6,333 nucleotides of DNA from Nitrospirota bacterium (lineage in GTDB: Bacteria; Nitrospirota; UBA9217). Numbering within the stretch: the first letter of the stretch is position 1; each line of letters opens with the position of its first letter. The stretch covers positions 1 to 6,333 of the forward strand of contig JAAXXJ010000181.1 in NCBI GenBank assembly GCA_013334545.1. The letters run 5' to 3'. The translations under genes were made by a program, and so were the position numbers. The notes under the pieces were generated by a model, which made no database searches, was not told where the DNA came from, and saw only the letters and a list, made by a program, of their open reading frames with translations. Below are positions 6,093 through 6,333 of this stretch, piece after piece.

Positions 6093-6147
6093 CCCGAAAC
6101 CCTTGGGGCTGAAGCACGAGCCCAGCTTAGTATCCGGGAGGTGATCG
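6092..6147 (+). promoter_or_regulatory. Foldable leader with a full-length Shine-Dalgarno before the RidA gene
   Basis: GGAGGTGAT (6137-6145) is complementary to nine bases of the usual 16S rRNA 3' end and fixes the start at 6148. Upstream, TCCCG (6092-6096) can pair with CGGGA (6135-6139), which includes the first bases of that site. Inside that stem GGGCT and AGCCC can form a second stem. The fold could mask the ribosome site. No known riboswitch class is recognised. Confidence 0.4.
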
Positions 6148-6333
6148 ATGATTGATGACAAATTACAGGCCTTGGGCATTGCATTGCCACCGGCGCCACG
6201 ACCGGTGGCCAGCTATGTGCCGGCTGTTGAGACGGGCTCGCTGCTTTTTATTTCCGGACAATAGCCCATACGCGACGGGGCTTTGATCCACACCGGCCGG
6301 GTGCCTGACGCGGTCACGTTGGAAGCCGCCAAG
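6148..6333 (+). pseudogene. RidA (YjgF/YER057c/UK114) family protein, 5' part, interrupted by an in-frame TAG
   Basis: RidA-type enzymes hydrolyse reactive enamine/imine intermediates such as 2-aminoacrylate, released by PLP enzymes including threonine dehydratase, and so protect branched-chain amino acid synthesis. The start at 6148 follows a nine-base Shine-Dalgarno. The frame reads MIDDKLQALGIALPPAPRP, then VASYVPAVETGSLLFISGQ (20-38), the N-terminal half typical of a RidA subgroup of about 150 residues. Codon 39 (6262-6264) is TAG, and the same frame continues with PIRDGALIHTGRVPDAV, still clearly RidA. The family usually has SGQ-x-P here, often with Leu, so one TTG to TAG change explains it, with no frameshift. 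It may be a true nonsense mutation, a sequencing error near a contig end, or a readthrough site. The catalytic Arg and C-terminal half lie beyond the window. It diverges from ilvB across a 247-nt shared control region. Confidence 0.8.

Noticed and set aside
5916..6179. An 87-codon minus-strand frame across the divergent region
   Set aside because: It covers the ilvB promoter and the RidA start, has no recognisable features, and would need a promoter inside the RidA gene. GGTGG lies at plausible spacing upstream, but that alone is not enough.

Overview
The window is a high-GC bacterial chromosome segment dominated by one minus-strand gene cluster. In transcription order it reads ilvB, ilvN, a small lipoprotein gene, ilvC, psd, pssA and the start of leuA. 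One gene on the plus strand, a RidA (YjgF/YER057c/UK114) family member, diverges from ilvB at the right edge. The order ilvB-ilvN-ilvC-psd-pssA-leuA is, from memory, characteristic of Geobacter-like Desulfobacterota and some Nitrospirota. I therefore favour an anaerobic, Gram-negative, deltaproteobacteria-like source, but this rests on gene order and protein resemblance only. The outer-membrane type lipoprotein and the pssA/psd pair (phosphatidylethanolamine synthesis) fit a Gram-negative envelope.

Right to left: positions 6148-6333 hold the 5' part of the RidA gene, interrupted by an in-frame TAG at codon 39. Positions 5901-6147 are an AT-richer divergent control region. It carries a good sigma70-type promoter for the ilv cluster (TTGACA, 17 bp, TACAGT), an imperfect dyad over its -10 and start region, a perfect 10-bp inverted repeat in the ilvB leader, and a foldable leader in front of the RidA gene. 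Positions 5900-3645 hold ilvB and ilvN, the acetohydroxyacid synthase subunits. Positions 3538-2906 encode a roughly 210-residue lipoprotein preceded by a strong hairpin. Positions 2873-1857 are ilvC. Positions 1813-426 are psd and pssA, overlapping by 4 nt, with a possible 9-codon leader ORF running into the psd start. Positions 425-322 carry two stem-loops, one with a T tract. Positions 321-1 are the first 107 codons of leuA, which runs off the window.

The genes join two pathways. IlvB/IlvN and IlvC make the first two shared steps to valine and isoleucine, and LeuA commits the valine precursor 2-ketoisovalerate to leucine. PssA makes phosphatidylserine and Psd decarboxylates it to phosphatidylethanolamine. 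RidA-type proteins deaminate reactive enamine intermediates from PLP enzymes such as threonine dehydratase, so a RidA gene divergent from ilvB is functionally sensible, although this copy appears broken or misread.

I see no mobile element, CRISPR array, tRNA, rRNA or recognisable riboswitch or T-box. The most unusual points are the amber codon in the RidA gene, the lipoprotein gene lodged between ilvN and ilvC with its own hairpin leader, and the psd leader mini-ORF. All starts were chosen from Shine-Dalgarno spacing and family N-termini rather than from the longest open frame.
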